Origin: UBA922 sp964565405
GTDB taxonomy: Bacteria > Patescibacteriota > Patescibacteriia > Magasanikbacterales > UBA922
Length of the DNA: 24,385 bases
NCBI GenBank assembly: GCA_964565405.1
Contig: CAZMEW010000015.1
Coordinates: 1-24,385 of the forward strand
Reading direction: 5' to 3'
Shown: positions 15,166-22,607 of the stretch, in pieces
How the letters are laid out: each line of letters begins with the position of its first letter
How positions within the stretch are numbered: the first letter of the stretch is position 1
Position numbers and translations under genes: made by a program
Notes under the pieces: generated by a model
Told to the model about the DNA's origin: nothing
Database searches by the model: none
Seen by the model: the letters and a program-made list of their open reading frames with translations, nothing else

Positions 15166-18100
15166 TTATGGCTGTCCAGGTTTTTGAGGTTGTTGAGCCG
15201 GGGTAAGTACTTTTTTTTGTAATTCAGTTAATTGTTGTGCCTCAGAGGCAATAGCTTGGTTTTGAGAAGCTGCAAGTTTTGTAATTGCACTAGCCAAATT
15301 TGTATACATTTGTTGCCACAATTGATAAGTCGCATTATACCCTTGATAATTCATAGTTTTTTTAAGCTCTAACAATGTATCGATCACGGATTTAACCTGT
15401 TTAACACTTTCAGCTTCTTTAGCAGGATCCCCGGCAGGATCTACAAAGGCAAAACCATTCATACTATCATTTATAGGTCTCATCTTTTCATTCGCTAGTG
15501 CGCGTGTATCAACTCCTCGCATGGAACGTGAAAAAGCCATCGTTCCTCGTCGACTGAATGAACTAAGAACGGCGCGGTCAACTTCTCCGGCAGTGTTTCT
15601 TACTAATTGAACACTACCAAAACCAAAAGGAGATTCAGTACGGCTTCGCGATCCCCAATATTCTGCATTTGCTAAACCCTTACTTCCATCAGACCAGTCT
15701 TCAACCTGTTTTTGATTTTTAAAACTGAACGTGGGGCTAAAACCCGCTTGGGTATTAACATCAACTACTCCCACAAATTGATGAATACCCTTCTGCACAG
15801 CATCTTTGGATGCACGATCAAATTGTCGTAAAACTGATTGATACTGTGCGTCATCAGGAGTTCTTCCATCAGGACCTCGGTACAAATCTTTAAGTGTGTT
15901 CTCAAGATTTTGTATGTTACGATCAGTTGAACCAGTCAAATACCGTAATATAAATTCCAAACGATTGGATTCATCCAAGCTATCAAACTTCATCTGATCC
16001 ATTGCTGTAAACATGGTATCCCTAACAGTATCCTCATCTGCAGACATATTAGAAAGAACAAGTTCAACATTTTGCCTTCGAAGCTGCCTAAGATCTTCTT
16101 CCGTACGAGAATCAACTGGTTGCCCCGATTGTCGCATGGTATTTATTTGATTTTCCATCGAAGCAAGCTGTTCTTGCATTTTGCGCGTTAGAGCGATCTT
16201 GTCATTATAATCAGTACCAGCAAAAACTTCCTCATTTTCCTTTTTACGAATGGCGGCGGCCGTAGTTTTTTCGATACCTTCCGCCCGTACTCTATCTCCT
16301 CTTCTTAAATAAGCTTCTGCTTGAGCTTTGCCACCAAGTCGCATCTGTAAAATATCATTCTGTCTCTTTTCAACCGCAAGTTCTGCCTGGTTTCGTGTCT
16401 GGCTTTTAAAACGTCCACTGGATAATAGCCGAGTAATTTCTTTTAAAACTGCTAACTCTTCCTTAGTTTTAAGTCCACGCTTTTCAGTTTCAACTTCCGC
16501 CTTCATCTTAGCGAGCCCTTTTGACCAGGTAACAAATTTTGTAGCACCTTCAGGAGCCCCTCTTCGTTCCAAAAAAATTCTTTCTTCATCTTTCGTCATG
16601 GGATTACGGTTTGCCAATTTCCGTTGTTGATTCTCAGCTTGAACAGATTCAAAAGCTTTATTAAAATCCTTCTCTACATGAACATGATGTTCTTCTTCTT
16701 CAGTATGCAACCTCTCCTGAGCACGGTGGCCCAAAATCTGCGTCTCAGCCAGCTTGTCCAAGTCTGTTTTTACTCGGTCGTCTGTTTTTTTCAAATTCAA
16801 AAGTCCTTCAGCTTCTTTTTGTGCACCTTTTGCCTGTTTCAACTCAACCGCAAGTTCGGTTTTTATACGCTGTTCATCCTTACCTTTTCCACCCCACGTT
16901 CCACTATTAGAAATACGCGCTTCATGTTCTTCATCAGCATAATGAGCCTTCTCTTCCCAGGTTCCAGCAAGAGCATCTTTCTTCTTGCTAGATGCTAAAA
17001 AAGTTCCTACGCCAAATCGTAAGAGACCATACTTCAGCATGTCAGCTCGATTATCACTTTTTGTAGCATCCATTAAGCCCTTTTCCCATTTTTGTACTTT
17101 TTCATCTCTTGCCGTATTGATCTTTGACTTATTATCATTCCACGCACCTTTGATCATAGTTGCCTTTCTGGCAAGAGCTTTACTACCAATAATAGGTGTG
17201 TTTGCCTTAAGACCCTCAAGCGTACCTCCGACCAGCCATCTCCCAGCCGCGTATCCAGTGGCGATCGTTGCAACATTCTTTCCAAAATCAATCGCACTTC
17301 CGACAAGACCTGCTCCGGCAGCACCTGTTTCTTCAGTCTTCTTGATACCCACCCACAAGAACCCCAGCCCGAGAAGGAAGCTTGCCAGATTTTCCCAGGT
17401 GGAAATCTCGAGTATTGATACGGATTGCGCTTCCGCAGCTTCTTGCTCACTCGAAGAATTGATCTGGATCACATTAGGACCTTTCTGGATTTCAGAGATA
17501 ATTTGCCCAGTTCCGAGAGTTGCGAATGCGAGCCATAGAAAAAATACCATGATCGGAGCAACAATGACGTGTTTGCTAAACTCACTCCACCACTCATGTG
17601 CATAATCTTCACCTTTGGGCACCGCATAGAGCATGAATGCGAGTGGTGAGAGTACAATAAGCGCCCAGAGATATACGATACGGAAAATCATGACAACTAA
17701 ATACGCACCGACAGTAAGGGCTGAAAAAAGTGCAAAAAGAAACGCAAGAACTCCACCAGCAAATAATGCGGGTCCAGGTGTTTGTTCAAGCGCTTTCGTA
17801 CCTCCGGTTGCGAGCTGGAGTATACGATCAAGTTGAAACATATTGATAAGATTCCCTCCTGCAGTTGCGGATACGGCATTGAGGAAGGTAATAGTAAAAA
17901 TATGTGCGACATCAATAATCAGCTGGGCGATCAGATTGCTAAAATTGATGAGAATAGCCATGAGTACAATTTTTACCAGTCCATGCTTCCACTCATAGCT
18001 CTCGAAGCCGAGAATAGTCGCAAATGCGATAACCAAAAGCCCAACAATAAAAAACATGTTGGCCACATCTCGGACCATGACCCACCCAAGCTTGACTACA

Positions 18101-18402
18101 CTCACGTCAATAAAATTGTTATAACTAGCAAGCGTAATAAACGCGCGCAAAAAGAAAATAGTCAAAAATATACACAATTTTGAAAGCTCAATCAGGAGAC
18201 TAGTAAGCATGCGGAGTAATCCATTGATCAAATCATCAACACCCCATGACTGAGCATGTACCGGAAGTATTGCAACAATCCCGATCATAAGGATAGCAAC
18301 CAAAAAAACAGGCCACCACGTCCTTTTTTTGAGTGTTTTCGGAAAAAATTTCGTACATGCTTGCGAAATCCCGATTATTATCGGGACAAAAAAGCGCTTC
18401 AT
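15166..18402 (-). CDS. VirB6/TrbL-like polytopic membrane protein with long coiled-coil tail
   Basis: This 1078-residue protein starts with an N-terminal hydrophobic signal or anchor (~30-48, ending VHAQSW), then about seven membrane spans to residue ~305 and one more at ~340-365 (LASFLLGLGFLWVGIK). The Gly/Ala-rich stretch after it is typical of TrbL/VirB6 proteins that form the channel base of type IV secretion systems. The last ~650 residues are highly charged, Lys/Glu/Gln/Arg-rich, heptad-like coiled coil with a Pro/Gln-rich C-terminus. The open frame reaches a GTG at 18453, but a TGGTATACT extended -10 lies between that codon and the ATG at 18402, so the ATG is preferred. It is the first gene of the secretion operon. 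Confidence 0.85.
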   Translation of the reverse strand: MKRFFVPIIIGISQACTKFFPKTLKKRTWWPVFLVAILMIGIVAILPVHAQSWGVDDLINGLLRMLTSLLIELSKLCIFLTIFFLRAFITLASYNNFIDVSVVKLGWVMVRDVANMFFIVGLLVIAFATILGFESYEWKHGLVKIVLMAILINFSNLIAQLIIDVAHIFTITFLNAVSATAGGNLINMFQLDRILQLATGGTKALEQTPGPALFAGGVLAFLFALFSALTVGAYLVVMIFRIVYLWALIVLSPLAFMLYAVPKGEDYAHEWWSEFSKHVIVAPIMVFFLWLAFATLGTGQIISEIQKGPNVIQINSSSEQEAAEAQSVSILEISTWENLASFLLGLGFLWVGIKKTEETGAAGAGLVGSAIDFGKNVATIATGYAAGRWLVGGTLEGLKANTPIIGSKALARKATMIKGAWNDNKSKINTARDEKVQKWEKGLMDATKSDNRADMLKYGLLRFGVGTFLASSKKKDALAGTWEEKAHYADEEHEARISNSGTWGGKGKDEQRIKTELAVELKQAKGAQKEAEGLLNLKKTDDRVKTDLDKLAETQILGHRAQERLHTEEEEHHVHVEKDFNKAFESVQAENQQRKLANRNPMTKDEERIFLERRGAPEGATKFVTWSKGLAKMKAEVETEKRGLKTKEELAVLKEITRLLSSGRFKSQTRNQAELAVEKRQNDILQMRLGGKAQAEAYLRRGDRVRAEGIEKTTAAAIRKKENEEVFAGTDYNDKIALTRKMQEQLASMENQINTMRQSGQPVDSRTEEDLRQLRRQNVELVLSNMSADEDTVRDTMFTAMDQMKFDSLDESNRLEFILRYLTGSTDRNIQNLENTLKDLYRGPDGRTPDDAQYQSVLRQFDRASKDAVQKGIHQFVGVVDVNTQAGFSPTFSFKNQKQVEDWSDGSKGLANAEYWGSRSRTESPFGFGSVQLVRNTAGEVDRAVLSSFSRRGTMAFSRSMRGVDTRALANEKMRPINDSMNGFAFVDPAGDPAKEAESVKQVKSVIDTLLELKKTMNYQGYNATYQLWQQMYTNLASAITKLAASQNQAIASEAQQLTELQKKVLTPAQQPQKPGQP
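18369..18386. repeat. Short CCCGAT/ATCGGG hairpin inside the VirB6-like start region
   Basis: TCCCGAT (18369-18375) and ATCGGGA (18380-18386) form a perfect seven-base-pair stem with a TATT loop. It falls in codons 6-11 of the VirB6-like gene and encodes VPIIIG. It could fold in the mRNA close to the start codon. Confidence 0.5.
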
Positions 18403-18430
18403 GTAGGGATAATTAAAATACACGTGGGTT

Positions 18431-18439
18431 AGTATACCA
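18431..18439 (-). promoter_or_regulatory. Extended -10 promoter of the secretion operon
   Basis: On the minus strand this is TGGTATACT, a TGn-TATACT extended -10 element. Transcription would start near 18424, about 22 bases before the ATG at 18402. No good -35 is visible, which is usual for extended -10 promoters. Confidence 0.5.
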
Positions 18440-18444
18440 CAAAT

Positions 18445-18473
18445 AAAAAACACACGCTACAAAATGTGTGTGT
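18445..18473 (-). terminator. Terminator for minus-strand transcripts arriving from rsmB
   Basis: Read on the minus strand, ACACAC and GTGTGT arms (plus-strand 18468-18473 or 18466-18471 with 18450-18455) enclose a ~10-base loop and are followed by six T residues (18445-18450). It would stop transcripts coming from the methyltransferase before the secretion operon. Confidence 0.5.
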
Positions 18474-18479
18474 AGATGT

Positions 18480-18498
18480 CCCCTCCTTTTAGGAGGGG
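18480..18498. repeat. Palindromic repeat copy upstream of the DUF559 fragment
   Basis: CCCCTCCTTTTAGGAGGGG is a near-perfect palindrome, followed by a G-rich run and GGAGGTCAGGGC. Its core CTCCTTTTAGGAG recurs inside rsmB at 19297-19309. Elements of this sequence type are dispersed in many CPR and Bacteroidetes genomes (recollection). Confidence 0.7.
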
Positions 18499-18562
18499 GG
18501 GTAGGGGGAGGTCAGGGCAAATCCCTATATATGATAGACTCAAGATAATTTAAGGAGGGACT

Positions 18563-18767
18563 ATGTCTTTTGCGTATTCAAATAAACGCTCACGTATTGA
18601 TAAACGTCGAAAATTACATAAAGATCAGACAACGGCAGAGCATGCACTGTGGCAAAAACTTCGTCATAAACAATTTGGAGTATATTTTAGACGACAATAC
18701 AATATCAATTCATTTATTGTTGATTTTTATTGTCATGAATTGAGACTAATTATCGAACTCGATGACT
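18563..18767 (+). pseudogene. Truncated DUF559 (Vsr-like endonuclease fold) gene
   Basis: The first 68 codons match the N-terminal half of DUF559 proteins: LHKDQTTAEHALWQKLRHKQ, then FRRQYNINSFIVDFYCHELR and LIIELD, the strand carrying the conserved acidic residue. The family then continues with G-x-x-H and a second conserved block, ~40-50 residues more. Here the frame instead runs into antisense of rsmB (18797 onward), so the C-terminal half is gone. The gene has a perfect ribosome site, AAGGAGGG at 18552-18559, unlike its neighbours. The fold is a restriction-endonuclease-like one; this copy should be inactive. Plausibly a mobile or transferred gene cut by deletion or insertion. Confidence 0.8.
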
Positions 18768-18796
18768 GGATTCTGGCACCTTCCACTTCACTCAAC

Positions 18797-19852
18797 CTAA
18801 ACATTCTCCTCTCGCTTCCTCAATTTCACCACAAAAAAACCCTCAACCTGGGTAGTAGGCATGATTCGGAGCGCATTCTTTGTAATAGTCTCGGCTATAG
18901 GCATATTTTTTGCCTGTGCCATGATAGGAGCTGGGGTGAGCTGGGGAATTTCTGTCTTCAATACCTCAGCCTGAGGACTTCTCTCAATAAATTTCTGTAT
19001 CTGTATCTCATTCTCCTCTGGGGCAAAGGTACAAGTGGAATAGACCAAGACTCCACCAGGCTTGAGCATGTGCCAGGCTGCTCGAAGCAAAATCCGCTGA
19101 GTATAGGCCATTTCCTTGATTTTTCGCTCGCTCCAATACCCGAAGCTTTTGGGATCACTCGTATCAAACCTAGCTTCAGCACTGCACGGCGCATCAAGTA
19201 AAATTTTATCAAAATAATTCTCATACTCCCGTGAAAGCTGCGCTCCATGTTCCATCCTGAGTACAAACTTCCATTGACTCCCATCTTCTACTTCCGCTCC
19301 TTTTAGGAGAGGATTGAGGTGAGGTTGAGTCTTCGAAGGGTTAACATCAGTAACCCCCAACATCTCCATGTTATGTTTGAGCTTAAAAAAACGTACTTTA
19401 TTCTTGTCATTGGCAACCAATTCACCCTTTTTCTCCATCATAGCTGCAATCTGGCTCGTTTTACTCCCCGGAGCAGCAGTGAGGTCAAGCACGCTATCCC
19501 CTGGTCTAGGATCAAGTATGAGAGGTGGGACCATACTCGCAAGACTCTGAATATAGATCTTACCGTCTATATACAATTGGGTATCAGTAAGTTCGCGTTT
19601 TGATTTATTAAGAAGAATATATGCGCCTGATAACCATACGACTTTTTGTACTTTGAACCCATGTTGTGACAATTGTGCAAGCACTTCAGCTTGGTTTGAT
19701 TTAAGCGTGTTTATACGAAACGTCGTTGGTCGAGTAGTGAAGGTACGTTCAATTTCATGAAAACGAGAAAGACCAAAAAGCTCCTTCGCACGGTCAACAA
19801 ATTTTTCAGGTAATTCTTTTGAAAATCCCTTTCCACCTTTCTTTTTTTTCAT
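18797..19852 (-). CDS. RsmB/Nop2/Sun family rRNA m5C methyltransferase
   Basis: This 351-residue SAM-dependent RNA cytosine-C5 methyltransferase has the SAM-binding motif VLDLTAAPGSKTSQ at 121-134, and the two catalytic cysteines are in DAPCS (220-224) and STCTFAPEENE (272-282). N-terminal residues 1-50 (FRINTLK) are the usual RNA-binding start of the family. A segment of ~19 residues at ~171-189, with HLNPLLKG (178-185), has no place in the family pattern and is encoded by a palindromic repeat. It lies on a surface loop between SAM-domain strands, so the enzyme is probably still active. The substrate is probably 16S or 23S rRNA; the exact site is not clear. The 5' AAAAAA-rich start is ATG with no ribosome site. 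Confidence 0.92.
   Translation of the reverse strand: MKKKKGGKGFSKELPEKFVDRAKELFGLSRFHEIERTFTTRPTTFRINTLKSNQAEVLAQLSQHGFKVQKVVWLSGAYILLNKSKRELTDTQLYIDGKIYIQSLASMVPPLILDPRPGDSVLDLTAAPGSKTSQIAAMMEKKGELVANDKNKVRFFKLKHNMEMLGVTDVNPSKTQPHLNPLLKGAEVEDGSQWKFVLRMEHGAQLSREYENYFDKILLDAPCSAEARFDTSDPKSFGYWSERKIKEMAYTQRILLRAAWHMLKPGGVLVYSTCTFAPEENEIQIQKFIERSPQAEVLKTEIPQLTPAPIMAQAKNMPIAETITKNALRIMPTTQVEGFFVVKLRKREENV
19297..19330. repeat. Palindromic repeat inserted in-frame in rsmB
   Basis: CTCCTTTTAGGAG (19297-19309) plus a flanking GGATTGAGGTGAGGTTGAG tract encode, on the minus strand, TQPHLNPLLKG. The core matches the copy at 18480-18498 upstream of the DUF559 fragment. The insertion keeps the reading frame. 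Confidence 0.75.
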
Positions 19853-19904
19853 ATAAGTTCAGAGCTAATAGTTCATAGGAATACAAAATTCCAATGATTC
19901 GAAA

Positions 19905-20264
19905 CTACTTATAAAGTACTTCTCGATATCGATAGAGCATTCGAAGTACTTCATTAAGTAATGTATCTATCTTTAACCATTGAGTATCAAGTAAAAATCT
20001 AACCTTTTAACAATTACGGCTTATGTTTCAAGTTCAGCGCCTGAGCCAAATGAGATATTTACAAATTGAGCATTCTCTCTTCTGTTTTTTCGAGCATAAC
20101 CCTCAGCAATATTAGAAGGTATTGATACTGCCACTCTACGCATTTGTGAGACTAAACCAAATTTTTCTTCCGATGGAAATAAACTCATGATTCTATATAT
20201 TTCTACCACAAGATCAATTGATTTCTACCATACGAGCAGATCTTTATATGTGTGAACACCTCCT
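19905..20264 (-). pseudogene. Four-helix-bundle (23S IVS-encoded type) gene, broken
   Basis: Minus-strand frames together give the whole family pattern: YKDLLVW-(stop)-KSIDLVVEIYR, then FPSEEKFGLVSQMRRVAVSI and PSNIAEGYARKNRRENAQFV, then AELET-(stop)-AVIVKRLDF, and, after a frameshift, LDTQWLKIDTLLNEVLRMLY plus RYREVLYK with a TAG end at 19905-19907. The lesions are a TAG at 20225-20227 (CAG expected), a TAA at 20021-20023 (CAA expected) and a +1 or -2 shift in the A-run near 19991-20000. The SD AGGAGG survives at 20259-20264. In other genomes this family occurs in 23S rRNA intervening sequences and as free copies. Function is lost unless it is recoded. Confidence 0.88.
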
Positions 20265-20311
20265 AAAAATTATGTAAACTATGAACTACAGGTACTCTTC
20301 CCCCCTATTGG

Positions 20312-20329
20312 CTGCCTGCCGGTAGGCAG
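20312..20329. repeat. TGCCTGCCG palindromic repeat, copy A
   Basis: CTGCCTGCCGGTAGGCAG is an 18-base near-perfect palindrome (one G-U in RNA) in the gap between asnS and the broken four-helix-bundle gene. It shares TGCCTGCCG with copy B at 21746. Confidence 0.65.
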
Positions 20330-20342
20330 GGCTATGAACTTA

Positions 20343-21638
20343 TCAAGGTCTAATGCGATTCACCAATCGTGGGAACGGAATACATTCACGAATATGCTCT
20401 ACACCGCTCATCCAACGAACCATACGCTCGACTCCAATTCCGAATCCAGAATGAGGAACACTCCCATATTTTCGAAGATCAGTGTACCATTGATACTCAT
20501 TCTCTGGTAATTTTTCTTCACGTATTCGGTCGAGTAATAAATCAAAATTATCTTCACGCTGTGAACCACCAATAATTTCCCCTGATCCTTCAATACCAAT
20601 CAAATCATTATTGAGCACTCGTTCAGGATTAGTCGGATCAAGCTTCATGTAAAATGGCTTAATCGTTTTTGGCCATTTATGAATAAATACTGGAACTGGA
20701 CTATCTGTGGTAAGTAGTGCTTCATCGTCATTACCCAAGTCTTCTCCATGCTTAATATCGCTCCCCCTCTCCTGAAGCCATGGGATAGATTCTTCGTAGG
20801 TAAGTTTGACAAATGGTAATTCAACCATCTTTCGAAGTGGTTCTGGATCGCGTTCGAGAATAGCAAATTCTTCGGTACACTTTTCCAAACATGATCGTGC
20901 AATAAACTTAACCAGACCTTCCTGAATATTCATATTCTCCTCATGTTCGACAAACGCAGCCTCCGCATCCATCATCCAAAATTCAGTTAGATGGCGCTTG
21001 GTGACTGATTTCTCTGCACGAAATACCGGACCAAAATCATAACAGCGTCCCACGCTTGCAATTGCAGCTTCAATATAGAGTTGTCCTGACTGAGACAAAT
21101 ATGCTTCCCCTAAATCAAAGTATGGAACAGGAAAAAGAGTAGTTGTTCCCTCACACGCATTGGGAGTAAAAATTGGCGAATCAGTGCGAATAAATTTTTC
21201 CTGATGCAAGTATTCATTGATTGCAGTTTCAATCACATCTCGAATACGGAGTATTGCCCATTGTCTTTTACTTCTAATCCACAAATGTCTATTCTCAAGA
21301 AGAAAATCAGGACCATGCTCTTTATGGGCAATAGGATAGTCAACAGTTTGGTGAATTAATAGAGCCTTCTCAATCGCGAGCTCATAGACACCTGGTTTTT
21401 TGGGGTGTTGTTGTACCATTCCGGTAAGTACGATTGAAGACTCCTGTGTTGCATCAGTAATCGCTTTCCACGATACCTCATCCACATCTTGTTCTGATGC
21501 CACACACTGGATAAATCCCGTACCGTCCCGTACTTCAATAAACACAATCGAGCCTGAAGATCGACTATGATAGACCCAGCCTTTTACTTCTACAGATTGA
21601 CCGACATGTGCCTTGGCATCAGTTATAAACATTCGCAT
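20343..21638 (-). CDS. asnS: Asparaginyl-tRNA synthetase
   Basis: This 431-residue class II aminoacyl-tRNA synthetase attaches asparagine to tRNA-Asn. The N-terminal OB-fold anticodon domain (VEVKGWVYHSRSSGSIVFIE) is followed by the catalytic domain, with motif 2 FRAEKSVTKRHLTEFWMMDAE at ~206-226 and motif 3 GFGIGVERMVRWMSGVEHIR at ~398-417. The C-terminus IPFPRLVNRIRP is that of AsnRS rather than AspRS. The frame is open to a TTG at 21659; the ATG at 21638 is more likely, and 21632 is possible. It ends on TGA followed immediately by TAA. Direct Asn charging means the organism need not use the Asp-tRNA amidation route for Asn. Confidence 0.95.
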   Translation of the reverse strand: MRMFITDAKAHVGQSVEVKGWVYHSRSSGSIVFIEVRDGTGFIQCVASEQDVDEVSWKAITDATQESSIVLTGMVQQHPKKPGVYELAIEKALLIHQTVDYPIAHKEHGPDFLLENRHLWIRSKRQWAILRIRDVIETAINEYLHQEKFIRTDSPIFTPNACEGTTTLFPVPYFDLGEAYLSQSGQLYIEAAIASVGRCYDFGPVFRAEKSVTKRHLTEFWMMDAEAAFVEHEENMNIQEGLVKFIARSCLEKCTEEFAILERDPEPLRKMVELPFVKLTYEESIPWLQERGSDIKHGEDLGNDDEALLTTDSPVPVFIHKWPKTIKPFYMKLDPTNPERVLNNDLIGIEGSGEIIGGSQREDNFDLLLDRIREEKLPENEYQWYTDLRKYGSVPHSGFGIGVERMVRWMSGVEHIRECIPFPRLVNRIRP

Positions 21639-21658
21639 AGGTATAAACTTAAAACTCA

Positions 21659-21686
21659 AATATAAAAACTCAAAAATTCAGCTCAA
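21659..21686 (-). promoter_or_regulatory. Promoter of asnS
   Basis: On the minus strand TTGAGC (plus 21681-21686) and TATATT (plus 21659-21664) are 16 bases apart. The start of transcription would be near 21652, giving a leader of about 14 bases to the ATG at 21638. Confidence 0.45.
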
Positions 21687-21745
21687 AATTCAAAACGCTT
21701 CTCAATACTTAATTTTGTATATTTAAGCTATAATTTTGAACTTTG

Positions 21746-21765
21746 CCTGCCTGCCGACAGACAGG
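21746..21765. repeat. TGCCTGCCG palindromic repeat, copy B
   Basis: CCTGCCTGCCGACAGACAGG can fold on the minus strand into a long stem using G-U pairs. It lies between asnS and recO and shares TGCCTGCCG with copy A. A related pair, ACCTGCC (21824-21830) and GGCAGGT (21847-21853), lies in the 3' end of recO. Confidence 0.6.
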
Positions 21766-21811
21766 AGTTTTACGTTTTGAGTTTAGAACTATCCTACTGC
21801 ATTTTAAGCCT

Positions 21812-22567
21812 CTACGCAAGCTTACCTGCCGTAACATCATCAAGAAGGCAGGTATGCGCCCAATTGCCTATGGTCGCCTCAGTCTGATACTGGAGATGGC
21901 CTGTCAAAATACTATGTACGCCAGGTACAAAAGCAGGACCTTCCAAAAGAGTGGCTGGTTGCTCGTGATGAATTCTCGCAAGATCCTTAAGCACCGCGGA
22001 TGAAACGCGAAATAATGAATTCGCTTCACGATTATGAGAAGCACATACGCTACAGACTACACCACCCTGTGAAAATGACCAGAACGACAAATCCTCGAGA
22101 CGGTCACAAAAAACACACGCAGAATACGCCGGTTCAAAGCCGACACTCCGTATAAGCTGAAACATAAACCAGTCTAAAAATCGACAATCAGGTACATAGG
22201 GTGCCTGATTGAGTGTGTGAAGCCAAGTGTAAAAAAGTTCAAAGATACCGTGTTCCACATTGTCGGGACGAGTAAGCTTGTACAGTGCATACGCAGCAAA
22301 CTCAGCCTGTAGACTCTTTACGTAATGCACCCGGGTATTGAGGAATCGCTCGATTGGTTGCGCGACCGTAAGGACACTCATTTCTTTTCCTTGGGCCGTA
22401 TCAAAAGAAATATGAGAAAAAGGTTCAAGATGGGGTGAGAGCTTACTTGTAATCTTCTTAATCCCTTTTGCAAGAATATCAACACGACCAGTGTGTCTGG
22501 TAATAAGAGATATGACTTCATCATGTTCGCGAATTGGAATGCGGACAAGCACAATCCCTTCGAGCAT
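21812..22567 (-). CDS. recO: DNA repair protein RecO
   Basis: This 251-residue RecO helps load RecA on single-stranded DNA in the RecFOR pathway. The N-terminal OB-fold starts LEGIVLVRIPIREHDEVISL and continues with RVDILAKGIKK. The helical middle has QAEFAAYALYKLTRP, and the C-terminal part has a zinc site (C151, C154, C172, C175) as in many RecO proteins. The frame is open to a TTG two codons upstream; the ATG at 22567 is preferred. The last ~12 residues (CLLDDVTAGKLA) are encoded by an inverted repeat and may be a late addition. It follows ruvX and map on the same strand. Confidence 0.9.
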   Translation of the reverse strand: MLEGIVLVRIPIREHDEVISLITRHTGRVDILAKGIKKITSKLSPHLEPFSHISFDTAQGKEMSVLTVAQPIERFLNTRVHYVKSLQAEFAAYALYKLTRPDNVEHGIFELFYTWLHTLNQAPYVPDCRFLDWFMFQLIRSVGFEPAYSACVFCDRLEDLSFWSFSQGGVVCSVCASHNREANSLFRVSSAVLKDLARIHHEQPATLLEGPAFVPGVHSILTGHLQYQTEATIGNWAHTCLLDDVTAGKLA

Positions 22568-22607
22568 ACACAAAAGTAAAAAGATAAATTACTAGATTAC
22601 TAGATTT

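Noticed and set aside
18403..18453. Upstream GTG start of the VirB6-like gene
   Set aside because: It would place the extended -10 element inside the coding region and add a non-signal segment before a normal signal peptide.
18768..19201. Extended plus-strand frame continuing the DUF559 gene
   Set aside because: Beyond codon 68 it is the antisense of rsmB and has no resemblance to the DUF559 C-terminal half.
20343..21638. UGA recoded to an amino acid, as in some CPR lineages
   Set aside because: asnS ends at TGA exactly at the family C-terminus (FPRLVNRIRP) with a second stop TAA directly after, and the other genes end in TAA or TAG without internal TGA.
21743..22003. Plus-strand frame opposite the recO 3' end
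   Set aside because: It is a shadow of recO and the palindromic repeat, with no protein-like features.
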